NCBI RefSeq assembly: GCF_900114185.1
Contig: NZ_FOSE01000006.1
Span: forward strand, 1 to 64,000
From: Cellulomonas sp. KH9
Lineage (GTDB): Bacteria > Actinomycetota > Actinomycetes > Actinomycetales > Cellulomonadaceae
Reading direction: 5' to 3'
DNA: 64,000 nucleotides
The notes under the pieces were generated by a model. It did not search any database and was not told the DNA's origin. It saw only the letters and a program-made list of their open reading frames with translations. Shown here piece by piece: positions 8,394 through 16,955 of the stretch (positions are counted from its first letter, which is position 1; every line of letters starts with the position of its first letter). A program made the position numbers and the translations under genes.

Positions 8394-9272
8394 CTATCGA
8401 GCGGGTGGGCGCCCCGCCCCGCGCGCGCGGGCGAGGCGTGCCGCCCGCTCCAGCAGCACCGCGACCCCGTCGTCCGCGTTGGACGGCAGCGTCGCGTGCG
8501 CCGCGGCGCGCACGGCGGGGTGGGCGTTCGCGACCGCGAAGGCGCGCCCGGCCCACCGCAGCATCGGCAGGTCGTTGGGGGCGTCGCCGACCGCCCACAC
8601 CTGGGCGGGCGCGATCCCGCGGCGCGCGGACCAGTCGCCGAGCGTGGCGGCCTTCGTCACCCCGGGCGCCGCGATCTCGCCGAGCGCCCCGGCGGCGGAG
8701 GACGTGACGTGCGCGAGGTCGCCGACGACCCGCTGCGCGTCCGCCACGAAGGCGTCCGCGTCCGTCGGGCGTCCGGTCGCCCGCAGCAGCAGCTTGAGGG
8801 TCGTGGGCGGCAGGACGTCCTCGATGCGCTCGGCTCGCGGGCTGCCGGGCGGCAGGTCGTGCTCGGAGACGAAGCCGCGCTCGGAGGCGAAGCCGGCGGC
8901 GGACTCGACGGCGAGGTGCACGCGGTCCGCGCCCCACGCCGCGCGCAGCCGCGCGGCGACGGCAGCGACGCGCCGGGCGTCCATGCCGTGCTCCTCCAGC
9001 ACGCGCAGCCCCGCGACGTCGACGACCGACGCGCCGTTGGCGCAGATCGCGACCCCGTGGCCGGCGACGTGGGCGGCGAGGTCCGTGAGCCAGCGGTGCG
9101 GCCGGGCGGTGACGAAGACGACGTCGAGGCCCGCGTCCTCCGCGTCCGCGAGCGCGGCCGCGGTGCGGTCCGAGACCGTCCCGTCGGGGCGCAGCAACGT
9201 GCCGTCCAGGTCGCTGGCGACCAGCCGGACGTCGTCGCCCGTGCCGGCGTCCTGCGCGGGTGCGGCGCTCAC
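8394..9272 (-). CDS. HAD-superfamily (Cof-type) sugar phosphatase
   Basis: A 292-residue cytosolic phosphatase. Motif I is D-L-D-G-T (Asp21 nucleophile, Asp23 acid/base), motif II lies in F-V-T-A-R-P, a lysine is present in the T-L-K-L-L region, and motif IV is V-G-D-A-P-N-D-L-P-M-L. The large C2-type cap between motifs II and III marks the Cof/YidA subfamily, which dephosphorylates sugar phosphates and related metabolites. GTG 9272 overlaps the stop of the upstream zinc-ribbon gene (GTGA), so the two form an operon. Confidence 0.85.
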   Translation of the reverse strand: MSAAPAQDAGTGDDVRLVASDLDGTLLRPDGTVSDRTAAALADAEDAGLDVVFVTARPHRWLTDLAAHVAGHGVAICANGASVVDVAGLRVLEEHGMDARRVAAVAARLRAAWGADRVHLAVESAAGFASERGFVSEHDLPPGSPRAERIEDVLPPTTLKLLLRATGRPTDADAFVADAQRVVGDLAHVTSSAAGALGEIAAPGVTKAATLGDWSARRGIAPAQVWAVGDAPNDLPMLRWAGRAFAVANAHPAVRAAAHATLPSNADDGVAVLLERAARLARARGAGRPPAR

Positions 9273-9574
9273 CGGCGGGTCGGTCCGCGTCGGGTGCGCG
9301 CCTGCCAGCACGCGGTGTGCCAGTGCCGACGCTCGTCGACGCCGTCCCCGCGCCAGGTGTCGGTGCGCCACGCCACGACGTGCGCGGTGCCGACCGCCAC
9401 GGTCTGGTCGCAGCCGGGGCAGCGGTACTCGCGGTCCGAGCCCGCGACCCGCTGCACGACCCACTCGCCGTCGGGCCCGCTCTCGGCGCGGCGTCCGCCC
9501 GTCGCGCGGTCCAGGTCCAGGGGGACGTGACCGGTCCCGTAGGGGCGACGGGACGAGCGGCGGGAGCGGGGCAC
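9269..9574 (-). CDS. Small zinc-ribbon protein
   Basis: A 101-residue basic protein. A single metal site is likely: C-P-G-C (Cys52, Cys55) pairs with H-W-H-T-A-C-W (His84/His86, Cys89). The GTG at 9574 has only a weak GGTGAGG upstream, so the start is provisional. It overlaps the HAD phosphatase gene by 4 bases. The pattern is common in small actinobacterial proteins often misnamed ATP/GTP-binding; I infer nucleic-acid or protein binding only from the ribbon. Confidence 0.65.
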   Translation of the reverse strand: MPRSRRSSRRPYGTGHVPLDLDRATGGRRAESGPDGEWVVQRVAGSDREYRCPGCDQTVAVGTAHVVAWRTDTWRGDGVDERRHWHTACWQARTRRGPTRR

Positions 9575-9633
9575 GGCACCATCCTCACCCGGACGCCGAC
9601 CCGCTCGCGCCCACGGGACCCCGGGGACGCCGA

Positions 9634-9667
9634 CGCCCCGCCGGCCGCGGTCGCGGTGGGCGGGGCG
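9634..9667 (-). terminator. Terminator after the GH1 gene
   Basis: CGCCCCGCC (9634-9642) pairs with GGCGGGGCG (9659-9667). It begins 17 bases beyond the GH1 stop codon at 9684 in the direction of transcription and has no T-tract. Confidence 0.5.
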
Positions 9668-9683
9668 AGGGCGGTCCGGTGCG

Positions 9684-11132
9684 TCAGAGGGTCGCCGCGG
9701 ACTCCGGCGTCGGGATGACACCCGTGCGGACGAGCTCGCGGTACCACCGCGCGGAGTCCTTGAGGGTCCGCACCTGCGTGTCGTAGTCGACGTGCACGAC
9801 CCCGAAGCGGCGGTCGTACCCGTAGGCCCACTCGAAGTTGTCGAACAGCGACCACACGAAGTACCCGCGCACGTCGACACCCTTGTCCATGGCCTCGCCG
9901 ACGGCGTCGAGGTGGTCGTGCAGGTACGCGACGCGCTCGGCGTCGTGCACCCGGCCGTCCGGCGTCACGGTGTCGTAGAACGCCGCACCGTTCTCGGTGA
10001 TGGCCAGGGGCAGCCCGGGGTAGCGCTCGTGCAGCTCGAGCAGCAGGTCCACGAGGCCCTGGGGCTCGATGTTCCAGCCCATCGCGGTGTGCGGACCGGG
10101 CTGCGGGAGCCACTCGACCTGGTCCGCACCGACCCAGGGGCTGACGACGGACGACCGGTGGCCGTCGGGTCCGGGCGTGCCGTCGCCGACCGGCGGCGTG
10201 CCGTGCTGGACGCGACCGGTGGAGTAGTAGTTGACGCCCAGCAGGTCGATCGGGACGCGGATGAGGTCGAGGTCCCCGTCCTGCACGAACGACCAGTCGC
10301 TGATGGCGGCGGTGTCCGCGAACACGCGCTCGGGGTACGCGCCGTCCAGCAGCGGGCCGAGGAAGACCTCGTTGGCGATGGTGTCGATGCGGCGCTTGGC
10401 CTCGACGTCCGCGGGGTCGTGGGACGCGGCGCGCGTCACGTGCAGGTTGAGGGTGATCGACACGGGCGTCTGCGCACCGAGCTCCTCACGGATCGCGCGG
10501 GCTGCCAGGCCGTGCGCGAGGTTGAGGTGGTGGACCGCCGCGAGCGCCGCGGCCGGGTCGGTGACGCCGGGGGCGTGCACGCCGGAGCCGTAGCCGAGGA
10601 AGGACGAGCACCACGGCTCGTTGAGGGTGGTCCACAGGTGCACCCGGTCCCCCAGCGCGCGGGCGACGACGCGGGCGTACTCGGCGAACGCCTCCGCGGT
10701 CGCCCGGTTCGTCCAGCCGCCCTCGTCCTCGAGCGTCTGCGGCAGGTCCCAGTGGTACAGCGTGACGACCGGCTTGATGCCGTCGGCGAGCAGCCGGTCG
10801 ACGAGGTCGGCGTAGAAGTCCAGGCCCGCCTGGTTGACCTCGCCCGTGCCGGTGGGCAGCACCCGCGACCACGCGATCGAGAACCGGTACGCCTGCAGAC
10901 CGAGGTCCTTCATGATCGCGACGTCCTGCGGCACCCGGTGGTAGTGGTCGACGGCCACGTCACCCGTGTCCCCGTTGAGCACCTTGCCGGGGGTGTGGGA
11001 GAACGTGTCCCAGATGGACGGGGCGCGGCCGTCCTCGTGCACGGCTCCCTCGATCTGGTAGGACGCGGTGGCCGAGCCCCACAGGAAGTCTGCCGGGAAG
11101 GGGCGGCCGGACGGCCTCGTCGTGCTGGTCAT
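9684..11132 (-). CDS. GH1 beta-glucosidase
   Basis: A 482-residue glycoside hydrolase family 1 enzyme of the usual length for a single (beta/alpha)8 barrel. It releases glucose (or galactose/fucose) from the non-reducing end of beta-glucosides such as cellobiose. The N-terminal signature [14 protein letters not shown] is present. The acid/base is Glu172 in T-L-N-E-P-W and the nucleophile Glu380 in I-T-E-N-G-A. There is no signal peptide, so it acts on imported oligosaccharides. ATG 11132 has GGAGG upstream. It is transcribed separately from the upstream GH31 gene; its 147-base promoter region carries two operator-like palindromes (11214-11227 and 11237-11250). Confidence 0.93.
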   Translation of the reverse strand: MTSTTRPSGRPFPADFLWGSATASYQIEGAVHEDGRAPSIWDTFSHTPGKVLNGDTGDVAVDHYHRVPQDVAIMKDLGLQAYRFSIAWSRVLPTGTGEVNQAGLDFYADLVDRLLADGIKPVVTLYHWDLPQTLEDEGGWTNRATAEAFAEYARVVARALGDRVHLWTTLNEPWCSSFLGYGSGVHAPGVTDPAAALAAVHHLNLAHGLAARAIREELGAQTPVSITLNLHVTRAASHDPADVEAKRRIDTIANEVFLGPLLDGAYPERVFADTAAISDWSFVQDGDLDLIRVPIDLLGVNYYSTGRVQHGTPPVGDGTPGPDGHRSSVVSPWVGADQVEWLPQPGPHTAMGWNIEPQGLVDLLLELHERYPGLPLAITENGAAFYDTVTPDGRVHDAERVAYLHDHLDAVGEAMDKGVDVRGYFVWSLFDNFEWAYGYDRRFGVVHVDYDTQVRTLKDSARWYRELVRTGVIPTPESAATL

Positions 11133-11213
11133 GCTGGCCTCCGTGGGTGCACGTGGTCCGGCGGGACCGGAACGGTCGCCCGCCGCGGCCGTGCGGCATC
11201 GGTGCCCCACGGG

Positions 11214-11227
11214 TCGAATCGATACGA
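11214..11227. promoter_or_regulatory. LacI-type operator before the GH1 gene
   Basis: TCGAATCGATACGA matches the locus palindrome TCGAAnCGnTTCGA at 11 of 12 fixed positions. It lies 82 bases upstream of the GH1 start. Assignment to the LacI regulator at 15898 is inferred from the recurrence of the motif. Confidence 0.55.
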
Positions 11228-11236
11228 TACACGGAG

Positions 11237-11250
11237 TGGGACCGCTCCCG
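11237..11250. promoter_or_regulatory. CebR/CelR-like operator before the GH1 gene
   Basis: TGGGACCGCTCCCG matches the cellobiose-repressor operator TGGGAGCGCTCCCA known from actinobacteria at 12 of 14 positions. It sits 9 bases beyond the first palindrome, on the far side from the gene, so GH1 may answer to cellobiose as well as to the local regulator. Confidence 0.45.
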
Positions 11251-11279
11251 CACCCCTGGGACGACTCAGCGCGGGGCGC

Positions 11280-13553
11280 TCACACCCGCACCTCGACCTC
11301 CGCCGTGCCCGCCGCGACGTCCACCCGCTCGCCACCCCACGGGTGCACGGCCCACGCCCCCGGGGCCCCCGCCGCGCGCACCCGGACCGTCGCCCCGGTG
11401 CGCCGCACCTCGAACGTCGCCTCGCCGTCACCGCTCGGCACGCGCAGCGTCGAGACGTGGCCGTCGGCCAGCCCGAACAGCCGCAGCGTGACGCCGTCGG
11501 CGTGGTCCCCGTCGGGGCGGTCGTCGCGCGCGCCGACGGGCAGCACCGCGCCCGGGCGCACGTACAGGGGGACCGAGTCGAACCCGTGCCGCTCGCGGAC
11601 CCAGCGGGGCCCGGTGACCTGCTCACCCGTGAGCAGCGACGTCCACGTCCCCTCCGGCACGTACACGTCGACGTCCCCGTCCGCCGAGAACACGGGTGCC
11701 ACCAGCAGCGACTCCCCCAGCATGTACTGGGTGTCGACCGTCGCGGCGCCGCGGTCGTGCGGGAACTCCAGGACCATCGGCCGCATGACGGGCAGCCCCT
11801 CCTCGTGCGCCACCCGGCCGGCCTGCGCCAGGTAGGGCATGAGCGACAGCTTCAGCCGCGTGAAGCGCCGCGTGACCTCGACCGCCTCCTCGTCGAACGC
11901 CCACGGCACCCGGTACGAGTCCGACCCGTGCAGCCGGCTGTGGGACGACAGCAGCCCGAACGGCAGCCACCGCTTGAACACCGCGGCGTCCGGCACACCC
12001 TCGAACCCACCGATGTCGTGGCTCCAGAACCCGAACCCCGACAGCGCCAGCGACAGCCCGCCCCGCAGCGACTCCGCCATCGACACGAAGGTCGACTCGC
12101 AGTCACCGCCCCAGTGCACCGGGTACTGCTGGCCGCCCGCCGTGGCCGAGCGCGCGAACAGCACCGCCTCGCCCGCGCCCCGCTCGGCCTCCAGGAGCTC
12201 GAAGACGCACCGGTTGTACAGGTGCGTGTAGTAGTTGTGCATCCGCTGCGGGTCCGACCCGTCGTGCCACACCACGTCGGTCGGGATCCGCTCGCCGAAG
12301 TCGGTCTTGAAGCAGTCGACGCCCTGGTCCAGCAGCGTGCGCAGCTTGCCCTGGTACCAGGCGACCGCGTCCGGGCTGGTGAAGTCCACCAGCGCCATCC
12401 CCGCCTGCCACAGGTTCCACTGCCACACGGAGCCGTCGGCGTTGCGCACCAGGTGACCGAGCTCCTTGCCCTCCGCGAACAGCGCCGAGCGCTGCGCGAT
12501 GTACGGGTTGATCCAGACGCAGATGCGCAGGCCACGCTCCTTGAGCCGGCGCAGCATCCCCTCGGGGTCCGGGAACGTGCCCGGGTCCCACACGAAGTCG
12601 CTCCAGTGGAACTGCCGCATCCAGAAGCAGTCGAAGTGGAAGACGCTCAGCGGCAGGTCGCGCTCGGCCATGCCGTCGACGAAGTGGGTGACCGTCGCCT
12701 CGTCGTAGCTGGTGGTGAACGAGGTGGACAGCCACAGGCCGTAGGACCAGTCGGGCACCCGCGCCGGGCGGCCGGTGAGCGCCGTGTACCGGCGCAGCAC
12801 GTCCTTGGGCGTCGGCCCGGCCACGACGTAGTAGGTCAGCGACTGCCCCTCCACCGAGAACTGTGCGCGCGAGACGACCTCCGTCCCGATCTCGAAGGAC
12901 ACCCGCTCCGGCTGGTCGACGAACACGCCGTACCCCGCGTCCGAGAGGTAGAACGGCACGTTCTTGTACGCCTGGTCGCTGGCCGTGCCGCCGTCGGCGT
13001 TCCAGATGTCCACCGTCTGGCCGTTCTTCACCAGCGCGCCGAACCGCTCGCCCAGGCCGTAGACGTGCTCCCCCACGCCCAGCGTCAGCTGCTCGCGGAC
13101 GAAGTGCCGCCCCGCGGCGTCGGTCAGCACCCCGACGCTGCGGGCCACGGACGACGTGAGCACGCGCCCGTCCGCGACGAACTCGACGGACCAGTCCCCC
13201 TCGGTCGCCACCCGCGCCTCGAGCGGACCCGAGCGGAGCATCGCCACCGGGGCCCCGTTGAGCTGCGGCGTCGTGATCTTCACGTCGCCCACGCTGCGGT
13301 GCAGCTCGAACCGGGGACCGCGGTCCAGCCCACCCTGGAAGTGCTCGATGGTCACGCCCACGACACCGTCCATGGGCGAGTGCAGGGTCACGGTGACCAG
13401 CGGGCGGTTGAGCGTGTCCCCGCGCGTGACGATCGGCGCCGTCGAGGCGTACACGGTGAGCGTGTCCTCGCCGGCGACGACGTCGTCGACGTGACGGGGA
13501 CGCAGCTCGGTGACCCCGGGCAGCAGCTGCCAGTAGCCGTCGGTGAACTTCAT
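11280..13553 (-). CDS. GH31 alpha-xylosidase (YicI-type)
   Basis: A 757-residue family 31 enzyme that should remove alpha-1,6-linked xylose from xyloglucan oligosaccharides or isoprimeverose. The start M-K-F-T-D-G-Y-W is typical of YicI alpha-xylosidases. The nucleophile is Asp418 in K-T-D-F-G-E and the acid/base Asp484 in W-G-G-D-C-E. This 66-residue spacing equals that of E. coli YicI (Asp416/Asp482). H-D-I-G-G-F follows. No signal peptide is seen, so it is cytosolic. ATG 13553 overlaps the GH42 stop (ATGA), and GAGAGG lies upstream. The two form one operon read from the operator at 15656. An alpha-glucosidase is the alternative, less likely from the N-terminus. Confidence 0.9.
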   Translation of the reverse strand: MKFTDGYWQLLPGVTELRPRHVDDVVAGEDTLTVYASTAPIVTRGDTLNRPLVTVTLHSPMDGVVGVTIEHFQGGLDRGPRFELHRSVGDVKITTPQLNGAPVAMLRSGPLEARVATEGDWSVEFVADGRVLTSSVARSVGVLTDAAGRHFVREQLTLGVGEHVYGLGERFGALVKNGQTVDIWNADGGTASDQAYKNVPFYLSDAGYGVFVDQPERVSFEIGTEVVSRAQFSVEGQSLTYYVVAGPTPKDVLRRYTALTGRPARVPDWSYGLWLSTSFTTSYDEATVTHFVDGMAERDLPLSVFHFDCFWMRQFHWSDFVWDPGTFPDPEGMLRRLKERGLRICVWINPYIAQRSALFAEGKELGHLVRNADGSVWQWNLWQAGMALVDFTSPDAVAWYQGKLRTLLDQGVDCFKTDFGERIPTDVVWHDGSDPQRMHNYYTHLYNRCVFELLEAERGAGEAVLFARSATAGGQQYPVHWGGDCESTFVSMAESLRGGLSLALSGFGFWSHDIGGFEGVPDAAVFKRWLPFGLLSSHSRLHGSDSYRVPWAFDEEAVEVTRRFTRLKLSLMPYLAQAGRVAHEEGLPVMRPMVLEFPHDRGAATVDTQYMLGESLLVAPVFSADGDVDVYVPEGTWTSLLTGEQVTGPRWVRERHGFDSVPLYVRPGAVLPVGARDDRPDGDHADGVTLRLFGLADGHVSTLRVPSGDGEATFEVRRTGATVRVRAAGAPGAWAVHPWGGERVDVAAGTAEVEVRV

Positions 13554-15616
13554 GGGGTCCTCTCGGTCAGGGCGAGGGCGCCGTGCGCCGCCAGCGGCAC
13601 CCGGCCGGTGACGTCCGTGCCGGTCAGCAGGTCGTGCCAGGGTCCGGCCCCGGCGTCGGTGAGCTCGACGGCACGCGGCCGGTCGCTCGCGTTCAGGCAG
13701 AAGAGCACGTCGCCGCGGCGCACGACCTCGACCCCCGCGTCCGGCCGCACGCCGACGGGGCCCGCGACACCGGCCGCCGCCAGACAGGCACGGACCACCG
13801 CCCCCAGGGCGTCCGGCGCCAGCAGCGCGCCGACGTACCAGCCCTGCCCGCCCCCGTCGTGCCGGCGGCGCACGACCAGCGGGCAGCCGTCCAGGTCGCC
13901 GCCGTCGACCGTGGCGAGGGCCTCGCCGTCGTCGAGCCGCAGGTGCTCGGCCCAGTCGTGCACCACGACGTCGCCGAGCAGGTCGGACCGGACACGCACC
14001 CCGGGGTCGGGCAGCGGCACGTGCTCCTCCCCCGAGCCGCCGACCAGGTCCGCGAACGGCACGGGGAACCGGCCGGTGCGCACGTGCGCGTCGCGGTCCA
14101 CGACGGCGGAGAACGGCCCGACCAGCAGCACGCCGCCGCGCTCGACCACGCGGCGCAGGCCCGGGACGTGGGCGTCGTCGACGAGGAACAGCTGCGGGGC
14201 CACCACCAGGTCGTACGCGTCGAGGTCCGCACCGGGCGGCACGACGTCCACCGCGACGCCGTCCTCCCACAGCGGCCGGTAGTAGGCCAGCAGCTGCGGC
14301 AGCACGCGCAGCCGCTGCGACGGGCCGCCCGGCTCCTCGGCCGCCCACCAGCTCGACCAGTCCACCACCAGCGCGACGCGTGCGGGCACCCGTGTGCCGA
14401 CGACGCCGCGCAGCCGGCCCAGCTCGGCACCGTGCGCCACCACCGCACGGTGCCGGGCGGTGTCGGGGCCGGCGTGCGGGACGAGCGCCGAGTGGAAGCG
14501 CTCGGCGCCGACCACGGACGCCCGCCACTGGAAGAAGCACGAGCCGTCGGCCCCGCGTGCGATCGCCCGCAACGAGTCCAGGCGCAGCCGGGCGGTCGGC
14601 TTGGGCACGTTGTGGGGACGCCAGCTCACGGCACCGGCCGCCTGCTCCATGACCATCCACGGCGCGCCGCCGGCGAGGCCGCGCGCCAAGTCGTGCGTGA
14701 GCGCGACCCGCACCACGTCGTCCGGGTCGGCCGGGTCCCCGTAGACGTCGTCGGCGACGACGTCGAGGTGCGGGGCCCAGCGCCAGTAGTCGGTGGGGTG
14801 GTGGAAGCCCATGAGGTTGGTGGTGACCGGCACGCCCGGCGCGTGCTCCTGGACGACCTCGCGCTGCTCGAGGTAGAGCGCCAGGAGCTGGTCGGACGCG
14901 AACCGCCGGTGGTCGAGCACCTGGGTGGGGTTGACCAAATAGGGCGCGGTCCGCGGCGGGATCACCTCGGACCACTCGTCGTAGCGCTGGCTCCAGGACG
15001 TGGTGCCCCAGGCCCGGTTCAGCTCGTCGAGGCTGCCGTACCGCGCCCGCAGCCACGTGCGGAACCCCTGCGCGCAGTGCTCGCACCAGCACACCTGACC
15101 GAACTCGTTGCCGACGTGCCACAGGCGCACGCCCGGGTGACCGCCGAACCGCGCCGCGAGCGTCCGCACGACCGACAGGGACCGTTCGCGGTACTGCGGG
15201 GAGGAGGGGCAGAAGTGGTTGCGGGACCCGTGCGACAGGCGGACGCCGTCCCGCGTCACGGCCCGGGTGCCGGGCCAGAGCACCCCGAGCCACGGCGGGG
15301 GCGAGGCGGTCGGGGTCGCGAGGTCGACGAGCACGCCGTGGTCGGCGGCGAGGTCGACGACCTGCTCCAGCCAGCCGAGCTCGAAGCACCCGGGCCGGGG
15401 CTCGAGCGCGGCCCAGGCGAAGACGCCGACCGTGACGAGGTTGACGCCCGCCGCGCGCATGAGCGCGACGTCCTCGCGCCAGACGTCGGGCGACCACTGC
15501 TCGGGGTTCCAGTCCGCGCCGAGGAGCAGACCGACCTCGTCGGTGAGCCGTGCGAGCGGCCGGGTGGGGGCGGGCGCCGCGTGGGCGGTCGCGTGGGGGT
15601 TCGGACGGTCCGTCAC
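13550..15616 (-). CDS. GH42 beta-galactosidase
   Basis: A 688-residue family 42 enzyme hydrolysing terminal beta-galactosides. The catalytic barrel (about 30-400) has the acid/base Glu171 in W-H-V-G-N-E-F-G and the nucleophile Glu324 in M-V-M-E-Q. C-W-C-E-H-C just after Glu171 is the cysteine cluster that binds zinc in many GH42 enzymes. A trimerisation domain (about 400-610) and a small C-terminal beta domain follow. No signal peptide is seen. GTG 15616 has GGGAGG 8 bases upstream. It is first in the operon with the alpha-xylosidase, divergent from the LacI gene. Galactose side chains of xyloglucan are one plausible substrate; galactan or plant galactosides are others. Confidence 0.9.
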   Translation of the reverse strand: MTDRPNPHATAHAAPAPTRPLARLTDEVGLLLGADWNPEQWSPDVWREDVALMRAAGVNLVTVGVFAWAALEPRPGCFELGWLEQVVDLAADHGVLVDLATPTASPPPWLGVLWPGTRAVTRDGVRLSHGSRNHFCPSSPQYRERSLSVVRTLAARFGGHPGVRLWHVGNEFGQVCWCEHCAQGFRTWLRARYGSLDELNRAWGTTSWSQRYDEWSEVIPPRTAPYLVNPTQVLDHRRFASDQLLALYLEQREVVQEHAPGVPVTTNLMGFHHPTDYWRWAPHLDVVADDVYGDPADPDDVVRVALTHDLARGLAGGAPWMVMEQAAGAVSWRPHNVPKPTARLRLDSLRAIARGADGSCFFQWRASVVGAERFHSALVPHAGPDTARHRAVVAHGAELGRLRGVVGTRVPARVALVVDWSSWWAAEEPGGPSQRLRVLPQLLAYYRPLWEDGVAVDVVPPGADLDAYDLVVAPQLFLVDDAHVPGLRRVVERGGVLLVGPFSAVVDRDAHVRTGRFPVPFADLVGGSGEEHVPLPDPGVRVRSDLLGDVVVHDWAEHLRLDDGEALATVDGGDLDGCPLVVRRRHDGGGQGWYVGALLAPDALGAVVRACLAAAGVAGPVGVRPDAGVEVVRRGDVLFCLNASDRPRAVELTDAGAGPWHDLLTGTDVTGRVPLAAHGALALTERTP

Positions 15617-15655
15617 GAGGTCCGCCTCCCGCCGCACCCTGGGGCGCCTTGGTCG

Positions 15656-15669
15656 TCGAAGCGCTTCAC
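15656..15669. promoter_or_regulatory. LacI-type operator before the GH42-GH31 operon
   Basis: TCGAAGCGCTTCAC contains the perfect 10-base palindrome GAAGCGCTTC (15658-15667) and matches TCGAAnCGnTTCGA except at the last two positions. It lies 40 bases upstream of the GH42 start, where a repressor would block initiation. A weaker copy of the core, CGAAGCGCTTG, lies at 15747-15757, nearer the LacI gene, and may allow autoregulation or looping. Confidence 0.65.
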
Positions 15670-15828
15670 CAGCGTAGCGCGTCGATATCGTTCTACGTTC
15701 GCAGTGCCGCCCGCACGGCAAGCCGGACGTCCGACCAGGTGGACGGCGAAGCGCTTGCGCGCCGACCAGGCCCTCCCGTGCGGGTGAACCCGCGCCGCAG
15801 CACCCCTCGGGGCACCGCGACCGCGCGC

Positions 15829-15834
15829 TAGGGT
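15829..15834 (+). promoter_or_regulatory. Possible -10 element of the LacI gene
   Basis: TAGGGT lies 64 bases before the GTG at 15898, in the 281-base divergent region. No clear -35 element was found at the right distance, so this is tentative. Confidence 0.3.
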
Positions 15835-15897
15835 GTGCCGGACCAGCGGGCGGGAGCGCGATCCGGCGAGCCCTCGGCACCTGACGGACGGAGCGAC

Positions 15898-16905
15898 GTG
15901 GCGAGCACCATCGACGACGTGGCACGAGCGGCAGGGGTGTCGACCTCCACCGTCTCCTACGTGCTGTCGGGCAAGCGGCCGATCTCGGCGCCCACCCGCC
16001 AGCGCGTCGAACGGGCCATCCGCGACCTGGGGTACCGCCCGCACGCGGGCGCCCGCGCCCTGGCCTCCAGCCGCACCAACGTGCTCGCCCTCATGGCCCC
16101 GCTGCGCGTCGACGTCAACGTCTCGGTGATCATGCAGTTCGTCACCGGCGTCGTCACCGCCGCGCGCACCTACGACCACGACGTGCTGCTGCTGACCGCC
16201 GACGAGATCGCCGGCATGGAGCGCGTCGCGACCGGCTCGATGGTCGACGCCCTCGTGATGATGGACATCGAGGCCGACGACCCGCGCGTGCCCGTGCTGG
16301 CCCGCCTCAGCCAGCCCGCCGTGCTCATCGGGCTGCCGCGGGACCCCGAGGGGCTGTCGTGCGTGGACCTCGACTTCGACGCCGCGGGCCGGCTGGCCGT
16401 GCGCCACCTCACCCGGCTCGGCCACCGGCAGGTCGCCCTCGTCGGCTCCCCGCGCGCGGTGCTGGAGCGCCACACGTCGTACGCCGAGCGCATGATCCGC
16501 GGGTTCACGCAGGCGACCTCCGACGCCGGCATCGAGGGCATCGTCGAGCCGTGCGAGTCGTCGATGGTCGGCGCGGTCGACGCGATCGACCGCGTGCTCG
16601 CCCGGCAGCCGGACGTGACCGCGCTCGTCGTCCACAACGAGGTCGCGCTGCCGTGGGTGCTGGCGACCCTCCGCGAGCGCGGGCGACGCGTCCCGGACGA
16701 CGTCTCGGTCCTGGCCGTCTGCCCGCCCGACGTGGCCGTCGGCCAGCCGCTGCCCCTGACGAGCATCGACATCCCCGCGCACACCATCGGGGCGGTGGCC
16801 GTGGAGATGGCGATGGCCCGTGTGGAGAAGTCCGCCCCGGCGGAGACGCGGCTGCTCACCCCGCAGCTGGTGGAGCGCGCCAGCACGGTGCCGCCCACCG
16901 CCTGA
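15898..16905 (+). CDS. LacI-family transcriptional regulator of the glycosidase/importer locus
   Basis: A 335-residue regulator of normal LacI length. The N-terminal helix-turn-helix is T-I-D-D-V-A-R-A-A-G-V-S-T-S-T-V-S (4-20), followed by the hinge region with R-A-L-A-S-S and a periplasmic-binding-protein-like effector domain (about 60-335). GTG 15898 is preferred because the helix-turn-helix then starts at residue 4 and GGACGGAG lies just upstream; the in-frame ATG at 15835 would add an Arg/Gly-rich tail. The gene is divergent from GH42-GH31. Palindromes TCGAAnCGnTTCGA recur before four nearby units, so a local repressor released by an imported oligosaccharide or monosaccharide is the simplest reading. 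The effector is unknown. Confidence 0.9.
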   Translation: MASTIDDVARAAGVSTSTVSYVLSGKRPISAPTRQRVERAIRDLGYRPHAGARALASSRTNVLALMAPLRVDVNVSVIMQFVTGVVTAARTYDHDVLLLTADEIAGMERVATGSMVDALVMMDIEADDPRVPVLARLSQPAVLIGLPRDPEGLSCVDLDFDAAGRLAVRHLTRLGHRQVALVGSPRAVLERHTSYAERMIRGFTQATSDAGIEGIVEPCESSMVGAVDAIDRVLARQPDVTALVVHNEVALPWVLATLRERGRRVPDDVSVLAVCPPDVAVGQPLPLTSIDIPAHTIGAVAVEMAMARVEKSAPAETRLLTPQLVERASTVPPTA

Positions 16906-16955
16906 CCGGCCGCCCTGCCCGCCCGCCGGCGTGCGTCGTGCGCCCGCCACCGGCG

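Noticed and set aside
9792..14282. Open frame of about 1,500 codons on the plus strand
   Set aside because: It lies opposite the GH1, GH31 and part of the GH42 gene, whose catalytic residues are intact. It has no plausible ribosome binding site or domain.
16906..16955. Terminator between the LacI gene and the importer operon
   Set aside because: The 50-base convergent gap is GC-rich but I could not draw a stem of more than a few pairs with confidence.
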